This document shows, piece after piece, positions 11,420 to 22,724 of a stretch of 64,000 nt of DNA (within the stretch, counting starts at the first letter, position 1; each line of letters begins with the position of its first letter). The notes beneath the pieces are model-generated. The model did no database searches, had not been told where the DNA came from, and saw only the letters and a list, made by a program, of their open reading frames with translations. The position numbers and the translations under genes were made by a program. This DNA comes from Sepiola atlantica (lineage: Eukaryota; Mollusca; Cephalopoda; Sepiida; Sepiolidae): positions 103,351,500-103,415,499 of the forward strand of contig OY744519.1 in assembly GCA_963556195.1 (NCBI GenBank). The letters run 5' to 3'.

Positions 11420-11470
11420 TATATATATATATATATATATACATATGTATATATATATATATATATATAG
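11420..11470. repeat. (TA)n microsatellite
   Basis: TA runs interrupted by ACATATGTAT, abutting the 3' end of HHR unit copy B. Confidence 0.95.
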
Positions 11471-11471
11471 A

Positions 11472-12027
11472 TTTAGATTTTTCACTTATAAAATAGATCA
11501 TTCAGTGAAGACCGGGGTTGTTCCAATAAAAAACAAGCTCGATGATACTCGATTACAGAGTACAGAGCATTTATATGTGATTTTATGAAGGCTTACCAAA
11601 GCATTCCTTTCAAGACACCAATGATCACCATTAAAGATATTTTTTCTTACAAATACTATTTATTCAAATTAAATGTTTTTTCCTACACGTGTTTCACTAC
11701 CAAGCAGTTACTTGCTTGGCAGATCATCAGGGAAATTAAATGTCTGGAATACTGGTTTCAACTGCCGACAAAACACAATGTGGCGTTGTAATAGTTGAGG
11801 TCACTTAAGAAAAGAAGAGGAAAAAAAATAAAAATAAAAATAAAAGTCAAACTTAAAAAGCAAGGAAGAACAACGGTAAGAAAAGAAAGTCCTAGAAAGG
11901 TCTTAGAAAAGTAGCTTGTGCATTATTTGTTCCACCAAGCCAACAAGCAAGTAGTCGGTCCCAAATACATTCAATAAAACCACAAAACCGGAACAATGTG
12001 CGATAATACACTTTCACGTTAGCTGAA
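11472..12027 (-). mobile_element. HHR-bearing non-autonomous unit, copy B (left arm of inverted repeat)
   Basis: Minus-strand order: unknown 5' part (12,027-11,740), hammerhead-like core (11,736-11,680), then the 3' part ending at the (TA)n. From 11,571 to 12,027 it is the mirror of 12,214-12,664, with one visible 6-base difference in an A-rich stretch. No protein is encoded. Ribozymes of this kind are known from the terminal repeats of Penelope-like elements and from retrozymes, which this may be. Confidence 0.65.
11680..11736 (-). ncRNA. hammerhead-ribozyme-like motif, copy B
   Basis: Identical in sequence to the copy at 12,500-12,556, on the opposite strand. See that entry for the fold. 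Confidence 0.55.
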
Positions 12028-12213
12028 GGGGGTAATAAATCAACAATTGAAATAAGACTCTTTGAACTCGGACGAACATTTGTGTTGACTTTTCTTTGTG
12101 AGAAGTTGGATTTAGAATTCCCATACTATCATTGGATTGGAATGGTAACTTGTGAGCGGTACCTTGAATGATTTAGTTCTTTTGTTTTATTGTGTGTGGG
12201 GGGGGGGGATTTA

Positions 12214-12656
12214 TTCAGCTAACGTGAAAGTGTATTATCGCACATTGTTCCGGTTTTGTGGTTTTATTGAATGTATTTGGGACCGACTACTTGCTTGTTG
12301 GCTTGGTGGAAGAAATAATGCACAAGCTACTTTTCTAAGACCTTTCTAGGACTTTCTTTTCTTACCGTTGTTCTTCCTTGCTTTTTAAGTTTGACTTTTA
12401 TTTTTATTTTTTTTCCTCTTCTTTTCTTAAGTGACCTCAACTATTACAACGCCACATTGTGTTTTGTCGGCAGTTGAAACCAGTATTCCAGACATTTAAT
12501 TTCCCTGATGATCTGCCAAGCAAGTAACTGCTTGGTAGTGAAACACGTGTAGGAAAAAACATTTAATTTGAATAAATAGTATTTGTAAGAAAAAATATCT
12601 TTAATGGTGATCATTGGTGTCTTGAAAGGAATGCTTTGGTAAGCCTTCATAAAATC

Positions 12657-12664
<8 letters not shown>
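12214..12664 (+). mobile_element. HHR-bearing non-autonomous unit, copy C (right arm)
   Basis: Plus-strand mirror of copy B, cut at its 3' side by the (TA)n at 12,662-12,700. It lacks the last 100 bases that copies A and B share. Confidence 0.65.
12500..12556 (+). ncRNA. hammerhead-ribozyme-like motif, copy C
   Basis: The core blocks are in hammerhead order: stem I 5' strand TTTCC (12,500-12,504), CTGATGA (12,505-12,511), a 10-pair stem II (CTGCCAAGCA with TGCTTGGTAG, one G-T pair), GAAA (12,540-12,543), a minimal stem III CAC/GTG with no loop, then TA and stem I 3' strand GGAAA (12,552-12,556). Cleavage would fall after A12551. Such tiny palindromic stem III versions are known from Penelope-like elements and are thought to act as dimers. 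Odd point: the first position of stem II is a U-U mismatch instead of the usual G-C, which may weaken activity. Confidence 0.6.
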
Positions 12665-12701
<37 letters not shown>

Positions 12702-12722
12702 GTATATATGTGTGTGTGTGTG
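12662..12722. repeat. (TA)n(TG)n microsatellite
   Basis: TA run, ACATATGTATA, then TG run to about 12,722. Confidence 0.95.
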
Positions 12723-12879
12723 TAATTCTATGCAGCATCTTCTCTTGCAGACAAGTATTGTTGAATATAAGAGACACCTCATGTCTAGATATCCTTTGGT
12801 AGATCCTTTAAATAGTCCGAATCAGGATCTTAGTTTCAGTGGGGGGGAGGGGTTGGCTGATGAATTTGCCATAGTTTAG

Positions 12880-13262
12880 ATTTGTGTTCCAAGTACTTTC
12901 AGACCAATCCGGGTCCATCTTCAGGGGAATGAAGTTAATCAGGTACAAACCATGTGTTAGTATTTATAGAAGGTTTTGGCGGGAATTATGTAATAAGTAC
13001 GAAACTATAGTTAGAATTATAGACATTTTAGTATATTATTACTGATATTAAAGTTAATTCTATTAATTAAGAGTTTTTTGGTTTTTATATATAGGTCTTC
13101 TAATATATGGAGTTTTTGTTTGTTAATACTACATTATAGGATTTTGGTATTTTCAACTAAGAGTTTTCTGAATTTCGATCTGGGCCAGGAATGGTTAGTT
13201 AAGTGTTAGGGTATAGACCTAGTATCAGACAAATGCATCGTCAATCTTCGCGGACAAAGTCG
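12880..13262 (-). pseudogene. Penelope-like element, C-terminal remnant with 3' ribozyme-like motif
   Basis: On the minus strand the frame ending with TAA at 13,019-13,017 reads INKQKLHILEDLYIKTKK, then LLINRINFNIS and ILKCL. This LE..YIK.KK..INR pattern is the usual C-terminal end of GIY-YIG-type Penelope-like elements. The upstream part is frame-damaged and is cut off at 13,262 by the giant array. About 90 bases after the stop, 12,926-12,888 reads CTGAAGA, a GGACC/GGTCT hairpin and GAAAG, a decayed hammerhead-like motif in the expected 3' position. It belongs to a different family from the fragments at 22,093-22,724. Confidence 0.6.
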
Positions 13263-13344
13263 TGTTAGACTATATATATATACATGCGTGTATGTATATA
13301 TATATATACATGCGTGTACGTATATATATATATATATATATGTT

Positions 13345-13375
<31 letters not shown>

Positions 13376-16300
13376 GCGTGTATGTTTATATGTATATATA
13401 TACATGCGTGTATGTTTATATGTATATATATGTATATATATACATGCGTGTATGTTTATATGTATATATATATATATATGTACATGCGTGTATGTTTATA
13501 TGTATATATATATACATGCGTGTATGTTTATATGTATATATATATATATATATACATGCGTGTATGTTTATATATATATATGTATATGCGTATATATATG
13601 TATATGCGTATATATATGTATATGCGTGTATATGCGTATATATATGTATATGCGTATATATGCATATATATATGTATATGCGTATATATGCGTATATATA
13701 TGTATATGCGTATGTATATGCGTATATGTATATGCGTGTATGTATGTATATGCGTGTATGTATGTATATGCGTATATATATATGTATATGTGTGTATATG
13801 CGTGTGTATGTATGTATATGTGTGTATGTATGTATATGCGTGTATGTATGTATATGCATGTATATATGTGTGTATGTATGTATATGCGTGTATATATGTG
13901 TGTATGTATGTATATGCGTGTATATATGTGTGTATGTATGTATATGTATGTATATGCGTGTATATATGTGTGTATGTATGTATATGTATGTATATGTGTA
14001 TGTATGTATATGCGTGTATATATATGTATATGCGTGTATGTATGTATATGCGTGTATATATACATGCGTGTATTTATGTATATACATGCGTGTATTTATG
14101 TATATACATGCGTGTATGTATATATGTATATACATGCGTGTATGTATATATGTATGTATATACATGTGTGTATGTATATATGTATGTATATACATGCGTG
14201 TATGTATATATGTATGTATATACGTGCGTGTATGTATATATGTATGTATATACGTGCGTGTATGTATATATGTATGTATATACGTGCGTGTATGTATGTA
14301 TATACGTGCGTGTATGTATGTATATACGTGCGTGTATGTATGTATATACGTGCATGTATGTATGTATATACGTGCATGTATGTATGTATATACGTGCATG
14401 TATGTATGTATATACGTGCGTGTATATATGTATGTATATACGTGCGTGTATATATGTATGTATATACGTGCGTGTATATATGTATGTATATACGTGCGTG
14501 CATGTATGTATATGTATATGTGCGTGCATGTATGTATATGTATACGTGCGTGTATGTATATATATATATGTATGTACATGCATGTATGTATATACATGCG
14601 TGTATATATATATGTATATACATGCGTGTATATATATATGTATGTACATGCGTGTATATATATATGTATGTACATGTGTGTATGTATATATGTATGTACA
14701 TGCATGTATGTATATACATATATGTATATACATGCGTGTATGTATATACATATATGTATATACATGCGTGTATGTATATATATATGTATGTACATGCGTG
14801 TATGTATATATATATGTATGTACATGCGTGTATGTATATATATATGTATGTACATGCGTGTATGTATATATATATGTATGTACATGCATGTATGTATATA
14901 CATATATGTATATACATGCGTGTATGTATATACATGCGTGTATGTATATACATGCGTGTATGTATATACATGCGTGTATGTATATACATGCGTGTGTGGA
15001 TATATATATGTATGTATATACATGCGTGTGTGTATATATATATGTATGTATATACATGCGTGTGTGTATATATATATGTATGTATATACATGCGTGTATG
15101 TATATATATATAAATGTATATACATGCGTGTATGTATATATATATGTATGTATATACATATATGTATGTATATATATATGTATGTATATACATATATGTA
15201 TGTATATATATATGTATGTATATACATATATGTATGTATATATATATGTATGTATATACATATATGTATGTATATATATATGTATGTATATACATATATG
15301 TATGTATATACATATATGTATGTATATACATGCATGTATGTATATATATATGTATGTATATACATGCATGTATGTATATATGTATGTATATACATATATG
15401 TATGTATATACATATATGTATGTATATACATATATGTATGTATATACATATATGTATGTATATATATATATATGTATGTATATATGTATATATATATGTA
15501 TGTATATACATATATGTATATACATGCGTGTATGTATATACATGCGTGTGCGTGTATGTATATACATGCGTGTGTGGATATATATATGTATGTATATACA
15601 TGCGTGTATGTATATATATATAAATGTATATACATATATGTATGTATATACATGCATGTATGTATATACATATATGTATGTATATACATGCATGTATGTA
15701 TATACATATATGTATGTATATACATATATGTATGTATATACATATATGTATGTATATACATATATGTATGTATATACATATATGTATGTATATATATATG
15801 TATGTATATACATATATGTATGTATATATATATGTATGTATATATATATATATGTATGTATGTATGTATATACATATATGTATGTATATACATATATGTA
15901 TGTATATACATATATGTATGTATATACATATATGTATGTATATACATATATGTATGTATATACATATATGTATGTATATACATATATGTATGTATATACA
16001 TATATGTATGTATATATATATGTATGTATATATATATGTATGTATATATATATATATGTATGTATATATATATATGTATGTATATACATATATGTATGTA
16101 TATATATATGTATGTATATATATATATGTATGTATATACATATATGTATGTATATATATATGTATGTATATATATATATATGTATGTATATATATATATA
16201 TGTATGTATATACATATATGTATGTATATATATATGTATGTATATATATATATATGTATGTATATATATATGTATGTATATATATATATATGTATGTATA

Positions 16301-17470
16301 TACATATATGTATGTATATATATATGTATGTATATATATATATGTATGTATATATATATGTATGTATATATATATATGTATGTATATACATATATGTATG
16401 TATATATATATATGTATGTATATACATATATGTATGTATATATATATGTATGTATATATATATATATGTATGTATATACATATATGTATATATATATGTA
16501 TGTATATACATATATGTATATATATATGTATGTATATACATATATGTATATATATATGTATGTATATACATATATGTATATATATATGTATGTATATACA
16601 TATATGTATATATATATGTATGTATATACATATATGTATATATATATGTATGTATATACATATATGTATATATATATGTATGTATATACATATATGTATA
16701 TATATATGTATGTATATACATATATGTATATATATATGTATGTATATACATATATGTATATATATATGTATGTATATACATATATGTATATATATATGTA
16801 TGTATATACATATATGTATATATATATGTATGTATATACATATATGTATGTATATATATATATGTATGTATATACATATATGTATGTATATACATATATG
16901 TATGTATATATATATATGTATGTATATATATATGTATGTATATACATATATGTATATATATATGTATGTATATACATATATGTATATATATATGTATGTA
17001 TATACATATATGTATATATATATGTATGTATATACATATATGTATATATATATGTATGTATATACATATATGTATATATATATATATGTATGTATATATA
17101 TATGTATGTATATACATATATGTATGTATATATATATGTATGTATATACATATATGTATGTATATATATATGTATGTATATACATATATGTATGTATATA
17201 CATATATGTATGTATATACATATATGTATGTATATACATATATGTATGTATATACATATATGTATGTATATACATATATGTATGTATATACATATATGTA
17301 TGTATATACATATATGTATGTATATACATATATGTATGTATATACATATATGTATGTATATACATATATGTATGTATATACATATATGTATGTATATACA
17401 TATATGTATGTATATATATATGTATGTATATACATGCGTGTATGTATTTATATATATGTATGTATATATA
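13262..17470. repeat. giant alternating pyrimidine-purine tandem array, left part
   Basis: Tandem units built from TATACATGCGTGTATG (13,262-15,120) and then TATACATATATGTATG (15,120-17,440). Periods vary; an exact 30-base unit repeats about 12 times at about 16,470-16,850 and again at about 16,950-17,075, and an 18-base unit fills 17,170-17,405. From about 15,625 to 17,445 I see no break in the pyrimidine-purine alternation. Long open frames here are an automatic result of that alternation and encode only I, M, V, Y, H, C, R, T and A; they are not genes. Confidence 0.97.
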
Positions 17471-17552
17471 CAGGGTGTTTCAAAAGTCTTGGGAACATAA
17501 CGATTTTTAATAACTCAAAAACTATTAGGAGTTGAAAAATGAAATTGGTACC
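17471..17552 (+). repeat. left terminal inverted repeat of the transposon
   Basis: The first 28 bases are a perfect match to the right end. An inner block GAAAAATGAAATTGGTACC (17,534-17,552) matches the right inner block at 17 of 19, perhaps a second transposase binding site. Confidence 0.9.
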
Positions 17553-17590
17553 GTTGGAAAGGTTAAAGTTTCAAGTTTTGTGGGGAATCT

Positions 17591-18649
17591 TCAAAGTTGC
17601 TCAATATGAGCACCATTCGTCACACGGCAGACATCTAGTCGATAGTCCATTTCCTGCCAAACGCGTTCCAGCATCTTGACGTCAATGGTTCCCACAACTG
17701 CCGTTACTCGAGCCTTTAGTTCGTCAATATCTCTTGGAAGGGGCGGCACATAGACTTGTTGCTTGACAAAGCCCCAAAGGAAAAAGTCACACGGGGTAAG
17801 ATCTGGAGACCTAGGAGGCCAGGGCATGAGAACGTCATCACCTTGCCCAGATCTCCCAATCCATCTACCAGGCAGCCTTGTGTTAAGAAACTGCCTTACT
17901 CTAAGACTCCAGTGTGGTGGTGCACCATCTTGTTGAAAAATGAAGTCATCAGATTCTGCTTGTTCCAACTGAGCCATTAACCAGTCTTCCAGCATGTTGA
18001 GATCGGATTCACCAGTGATAGTTGCCTCTTCAAAGAAGAACGGTCCATAGACACCTTTCTTGGAAATTGCACAAAACACGTTCACTTTTGGTGAATCTCG
18101 CTCGTGCTCAAGAAGTTCATGAGGATTCTCAGTACCCCATATGCGAGTGTTATGCTTGTTAACTTTGCCATTCAGATGGAAGGTTGCCTCATCGCTAAAA
18201 ACAAGCCGGTCATCAAAGCCGTTATCTTCCAACTTCTCTTGCATTGCAATGCAAAAGTCACGGCGAAGTGGCTTATCAGTGTCCTTCAACTTTTGGACCA
18301 ACTTGAGCTTGTAAGGTACCATTTGCAGTCGTTTCCTTAAGACACGCCAGACAGTTGCTGGAGCAAGCTGAAATTCCCTGCTGGCTTTTCTCACTGATTT
18401 ACGGGGGCTCCGCTGAAAGGCTGTCCGAACTTGCTCAACTGCATCTTCTGAAGTTGAAGGGCGACCTGTTCGCTTACTTGGGCACAAACACCCATCTTTC
18501 ACAAATTTAGCATGCCATCTGACAATGGATTTCCTTTCAGGGGCTTCTTTTTTAAATTTCCTGCAAAATGCACGCTGAACACATGTCCACGATTCAGTCT
18601 TTGCAAATTGGAGGACGCAAAATGCCTTGTTTTGTTTAGAGAACGCCAT
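17591..18649 (-). CDS. mariner/Tc1-superfamily transposase, 352 residues
   Basis: Cut-and-paste DNA transposase acting on the 28-base ends of its own element in the nucleus. The N-terminal 110 residues form a paired helix-turn-helix DNA-binding region of the DUF4817 type (RKSIVRWHAKF near 40, GRPSTSEDAVEQVR near 65). The DDE/D catalytic domain follows: first Asp in LVFSDEATFHLNG, second in FIFQQDGAPPHWS, third in RSPDLTPCDFFLWG. I count 87 residues between the first two and 46 between the last two. The LPGRWIGR motif is typical of this subgroup. I chose the start at 18,649 (MAFSKQNK) because the frame extends 20 residues upstream without family-like sequence. No frameshift or stop is present. 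A homologous function is secure; current activity is inferred. Confidence 0.93.
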   Translation of the reverse strand: MAFSKQNKAFCVLQFAKTESWTCVQRAFCRKFKKEAPERKSIVRWHAKFVKDGCLCPSKRTGRPSTSEDAVEQVRTAFQRSPRKSVRKASREFQLAPATVWRVLRKRLQMVPYKLKLVQKLKDTDKPLRRDFCIAMQEKLEDNGFDDRLVFSDEATFHLNGKVNKHNTRIWGTENPHELLEHERDSPKVNVFCAISKKGVYGPFFFEEATITGESDLNMLEDWLMAQLEQAESDDFIFQQDGAPPHWSLRVRQFLNTRLPGRWIGRSGQGDDVLMPWPPRSPDLTPCDFFLWGFVKQQVYVPPLPRDIDELKARVTAVVGTIDVKMLERVWQEMDYRLDVCRVTNGAHIEQL

Positions 18650-18719
18650 TACTGCACCTGGAAAGATAACACAGAAATCATTAGTATGACCAAAAACTTG
18701 ATTAAGCAAGCTTTAAAAT

Positions 18720-18801
18720 GGCACCAGTTTCATTTTTCTACCTGGAATAGTTCATGAGATATACGCATTTGTAATGTTCCCAAGACTTTTGAAACACCCT
18801 G
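18720..18801 (-). repeat. right terminal inverted repeat of the transposon
   Basis: Mirror of 17,471-17,552, with equal length and perfect outer 28 bases. Confidence 0.9.
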
Positions 18802-21800
18802 TATATGTATGTATATACATGCGTGTATGTATTTATATATATGTATATATATATGTATGTATATACATGCGTGTATGTATATATATATGTATGTATATAC
18901 ATGCGTGTATGTATATATATATGTATGTATATACATGCGTGTATGTATATATATATGTATGTATATACATGCGTGTATGTATGTATATGTATGTATATAC
19001 ATGCATGTATGTATATATATATATGTATGTATATACATGCGTGTATGTATATATATATATGTATGTATATACATGCGTGTATGTATATATATATGTATGT
19101 ATATACATGCGTGTATGTATATATATATGTATGTATATACATGCGTGTATGTATATATATGTATGTATATACATGCGTGTATGTATATATATATGTATGT
19201 ATATACATGCGTGTATGTATATATATGTATGTATATACATGCGTGTATGTATATATATGTATGTATATACATGCGTGTATGTATATATATGTATGTATAT
19301 ACATGCGTGTATGTATATATATGTATGTATATACATGCGTGTATGTATATATATGTATGTATATACATGCGTGTATGTATATATATGTATGTATATACAT
19401 GCGTGTATGTATATATATGTATGTATATACATGCGTGTATGTATATATATGTATGTATATACATGCGTGTATGTATATATATGTATGTATATACATGCGT
19501 GTATATACATGCGTGTATGTATGTATATATATATATGTATGTATATACATGCGTGTATGTATATATATGTATGTATATACATGCGTGTATGTATGTATAT
19601 ATATATATGTATGTATATATATATATGTATGTATATACATATATGTATGTATATACATATATGTATGTATATACATATATGTATGTATATGTATATACAT
19701 ATATGTATGTATATGTATATACATATATGTATGTATATACATATATGTATGTATATGTATATACATATATGTATGTATATGTATATACATATATGTATGT
19801 ATATGTATATACATATATGTATGTATATACATATATGTATGTATATGTATATACATATATGTATGTATATGTATATACATATATGTATGTATATGTATAT
19901 ACATATATGTATGTATATACATATATGTATGTATATGTATATACATATATGTATGTATATACATATATGTATGTATATGTATATACATATATGTATGTAT
20001 ATACATATATGTATGTATATACATATATGTATGTATATGTATATACATATATGTATGTATATACATATATGTATGTATATACATATATGTATGTATATAC
20101 ATATATGTATGTATATGTATATACATATATGTATGTATATGTATATACATATATGTATGTATATACATATATGTATGTATATGTATATACATATATGTAT
20201 GTATATACATATATGTATGTATATGTATATACATATATGTATGTATATACATATATGTATGTATATGTATATACATATATGTATGTATATACATATATGT
20301 ATGTATATGTATATACATATATGTATGTATATACATATATGTATGTATATATCATATATGTATGTGTATGTATATACATTATGTATGTATATGTATATAC
20401 ATATATGTATGTATATACATATATGTATGTATATGTATATACATATATGTATGTATATACATATATGTATGTATATGTATATACATATATGTATGTATAT
20501 ACAATATGTATGTGTATGTATATACATATATGTATGTATATGTATATACATATATGTATGTATATACATATATGTATGTATATGTATATACATATATGTA
20601 TGTATATACATATATGTATGTATATGTATATACATATATGTATGTATATACATATATGTATGTATATGTATATCATATATGTATGTATATACATATATGT
20701 ATGTATATGTATATACATATATGTATGTATATGTATATACATATATGTATGTATATACATATATGTATGTATATACATATATGTATGTATATACATATAT
20801 GTATGTATATACATATATGTATGTATATACATATATGTATGTATATACATATATGTATGTATATGTATATACATATATGTATGTATATGTATATACATAT
20901 ATGTATGTATATACATATATGTATGTATATGTATATACATATATGTATGTATATACATATATGTATGTATATACATATGTATGTATATACATATATGTAT
21001 GTATATACATATATGTATGTATATGTATTATACATATGTATGTATATGTATATACATATGTATGTATATACATATACATATATGTATATATATACATATA
21101 TGTATGTATATGTATATACATATATGTATGTATATACATATATGTATGTAATATATATTATATATGTATGTTATACATGCGTGTATGTATATATATATAT
21201 ATATATGTATGTATATACATGCGTGTATGTATATACATATATGTATATATGTATGTATACATGCGTGTATGTATATACATATATGTATATATGTATGTAA
21301 TACATGCGTGTATGTATAATATATATATATGTATGTATATACATGCGTGTATGTATAATATATATATATGTATGTATATACATGCGTGTATGTATAATAT
21401 ATATATATGTATGTATATACATGCGTGTATGTTTAATATATATATATATGTATATACATGAGTGTATGTATAATATATATATGTATGTATATACATGCGT
21501 GTATGTATATGGATATGTATATATATGTGTGTATGTATATATATATATGTGTATGTATATACATGCGTGTATGTATATATATGCGTGTATGTATATATAT
21601 ATGTGTATGTATATATATATGTGTATGTATATACATGCGTGTATGTATATATATGCGTGTATGTATATATATGCGTGTATGTATATATATGCGTGTATGT
21701 ATATATATATGTGTATGTATATACATGCGTGTATGTATATATATGCGTGTATGTATATATATATGTATGTATATACATGCGTGTATGTATATATATGTGT

Positions 21801-22085
21801 GTATGTATATACATGCGTGTATGTATATATATATGTGTATGTATATACATGCGTGTATGTATATACATGCATGTATATATATATATATATATGTATCTAT
21901 ATACATGCGTGTATGTATATATGTATGTATATACATGCGTGTATGTGTATATCTTTGTATATACATGCATGTATATATATATGCGTGTATGTATATATAT
22001 GTGTGTATGTACATGCGTGTATGTATATATATGTGTGTATGTACATGCGTGTATGTATATATATGTGTGTATGTATATATATTTA
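18802..22085. repeat. giant alternating pyrimidine-purine tandem array, right part
   Basis: Continues the left array. 18,802-19,620 has GCGTG-type units (a 32-base period from about 19,200 to 19,500). 19,620-21,170 has ATATG-type units with alternating spacings of 18 and about 24 bases. 21,170-22,085 returns to GCGTG-type units, here with TAATAT breaks. The first 45 bases after the transposon repeat the 50 bases just before it. Total array without the transposon is about 7.5 kb. The open frames here are artefacts. Confidence 0.97.
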
Positions 22086-22092
22086 TGATGTA

Positions 22093-22443
22093 TTATCTTG
22101 ATTAAAATAGATTTATAAAAGTCAAAACAATGCTCATACTCGATAGTGTGAGCATATAAGGCGTTAAGCGAGTTGTTGGTTTTAATCGCTCTTTTATGCT
22201 CATAAATCCGCATGTCCAGACTACACTGCGTCTCCCCTATGTAGATCTTTTTACAATCTAGACAAAGGATGGAGTATATGCCAACTTTGGCATTAGGTGT
22301 AGTGTTAAGTTTAAATGTGTTATGTATATTCCTAGTTTATTAAGTTTTGTGTAAATGGAGTTGTTATTAGAGTTAGTCGGTAGAGCTATATGTGTATTTA
22401 TTATAGGGCTGATTGATGAGTTGTCTAGTTTGAGATTTGAGTG
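22093..22443 (-). pseudogene. Penelope-like element, GIY-YIG endonuclease fragment
   Basis: Minus-strand frame: KVGIYSILCLDCKKIYIGET, then MRIYEHKRAIKTNNSLNALY and HCFDF. This has both hallmark strands of the GIY-YIG nuclease (GIY and YIG, 11 residues apart) and the usual R...HK helix, as in the C-terminal domain of Penelope-like retroelements, where it nicks DNA for target-primed insertion. The reverse transcriptase is absent. Upstream, the LNKLGIYI... part is in another frame, so there is one frameshift near 22,325. The 3' side stops in mid-domain at about 22,090, where the giant array begins. Dead fragment. Confidence 0.8.
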
Positions 22444-22445
22444 AA

Positions 22446-22724
22446 TTGGACAAACGGATTTATGAGCATAAAAGAGTGATTAAAACCAACAACACGCTTA
22501 ACGTCTTATATGCTCACACTATGGCGTATGGGCATTGTTTTGACTTTGATAAATCTACTTTAATCCAGATAATACATAATAAATCAACACGTCGACTAAT
22601 TGAATCTGCACTCATAGCCCTTTCCACAAATAAAATTAAACAGAGAATGGGTTTCTACTTTATCTCTTCTAACCTATCAAAAGCAATTATTCATGAAAAT
22701 AAGATATATCTAGACACCGGTTGA
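22446..22724 (+). pseudogene. Penelope-like element, C-terminal fragment, opposite strand
   Basis: It reads LDKRIYEHKRVIKTNN, AYGHCFDFDKS, then about 50 residues to the natural stop at 22,724. It overlaps the minus-strand fragment in protein sequence from RIYEHKR to HCFDF and is clearly the same family. The two fragments stand head to head and meet within a few bases at 22,443-22,446. It has no start codon and no GIY-YIG strands, so it is 5'-truncated. Its C-terminal end (STRRLIESALIALSTN...) was lost from the other copy. Confidence 0.75.

Larger units (their letters stand above)
11571..12664. repeat. large near-perfect inverted repeat
   Basis: Left arm 11,571-12,027 (457 bases) and right arm 12,214-12,664 (451 bases) are complementary, apart from one TAAAAA unit near 11,830 as far as I could trace. 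The spacer is about 186 bases. The identity implies a recent duplication or ongoing gene conversion. Confidence 0.85.
17471..18801 (-). mobile_element. complete mariner/Tc1-like transposon, 1,331 bp
   Basis: Terminal inverted repeats start CAGGGTGTTTCAAAAGTC at both ends and are identical for 28 bases. Looser pairing continues to 82 bases at each end (17,471-17,552 and 18,720-18,801). TA flanks both sides (17,469-17,470 and 18,802-18,803), as expected for TA-targeting. The single transposase gene is open from start to stop. The intact gene and perfect termini indicate a recent insertion, possibly still able to move. It split the TA-rich array. Confidence 0.95.

Noticed and set aside
13262..17535. 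Six or more overlapping reading frames of 500-1,415 codons on both strands
   Set aside because: They consist only of Y, I, M, V, C, H, T, R and A because the DNA alternates pyrimidine and purine and cannot hold stops. No start context or domain.
17756..18757. Plus-strand frames inside the transposon
   Set aside because: Shadows of the minus-strand transposase gene.
18730..22213. Frames of up to 895 codons in the right part of the array
   Set aside because: Same artefact; only the last 40 residues of the minus frame ending at 22,213 are real (Penelope-like GIY-YIG fragment).
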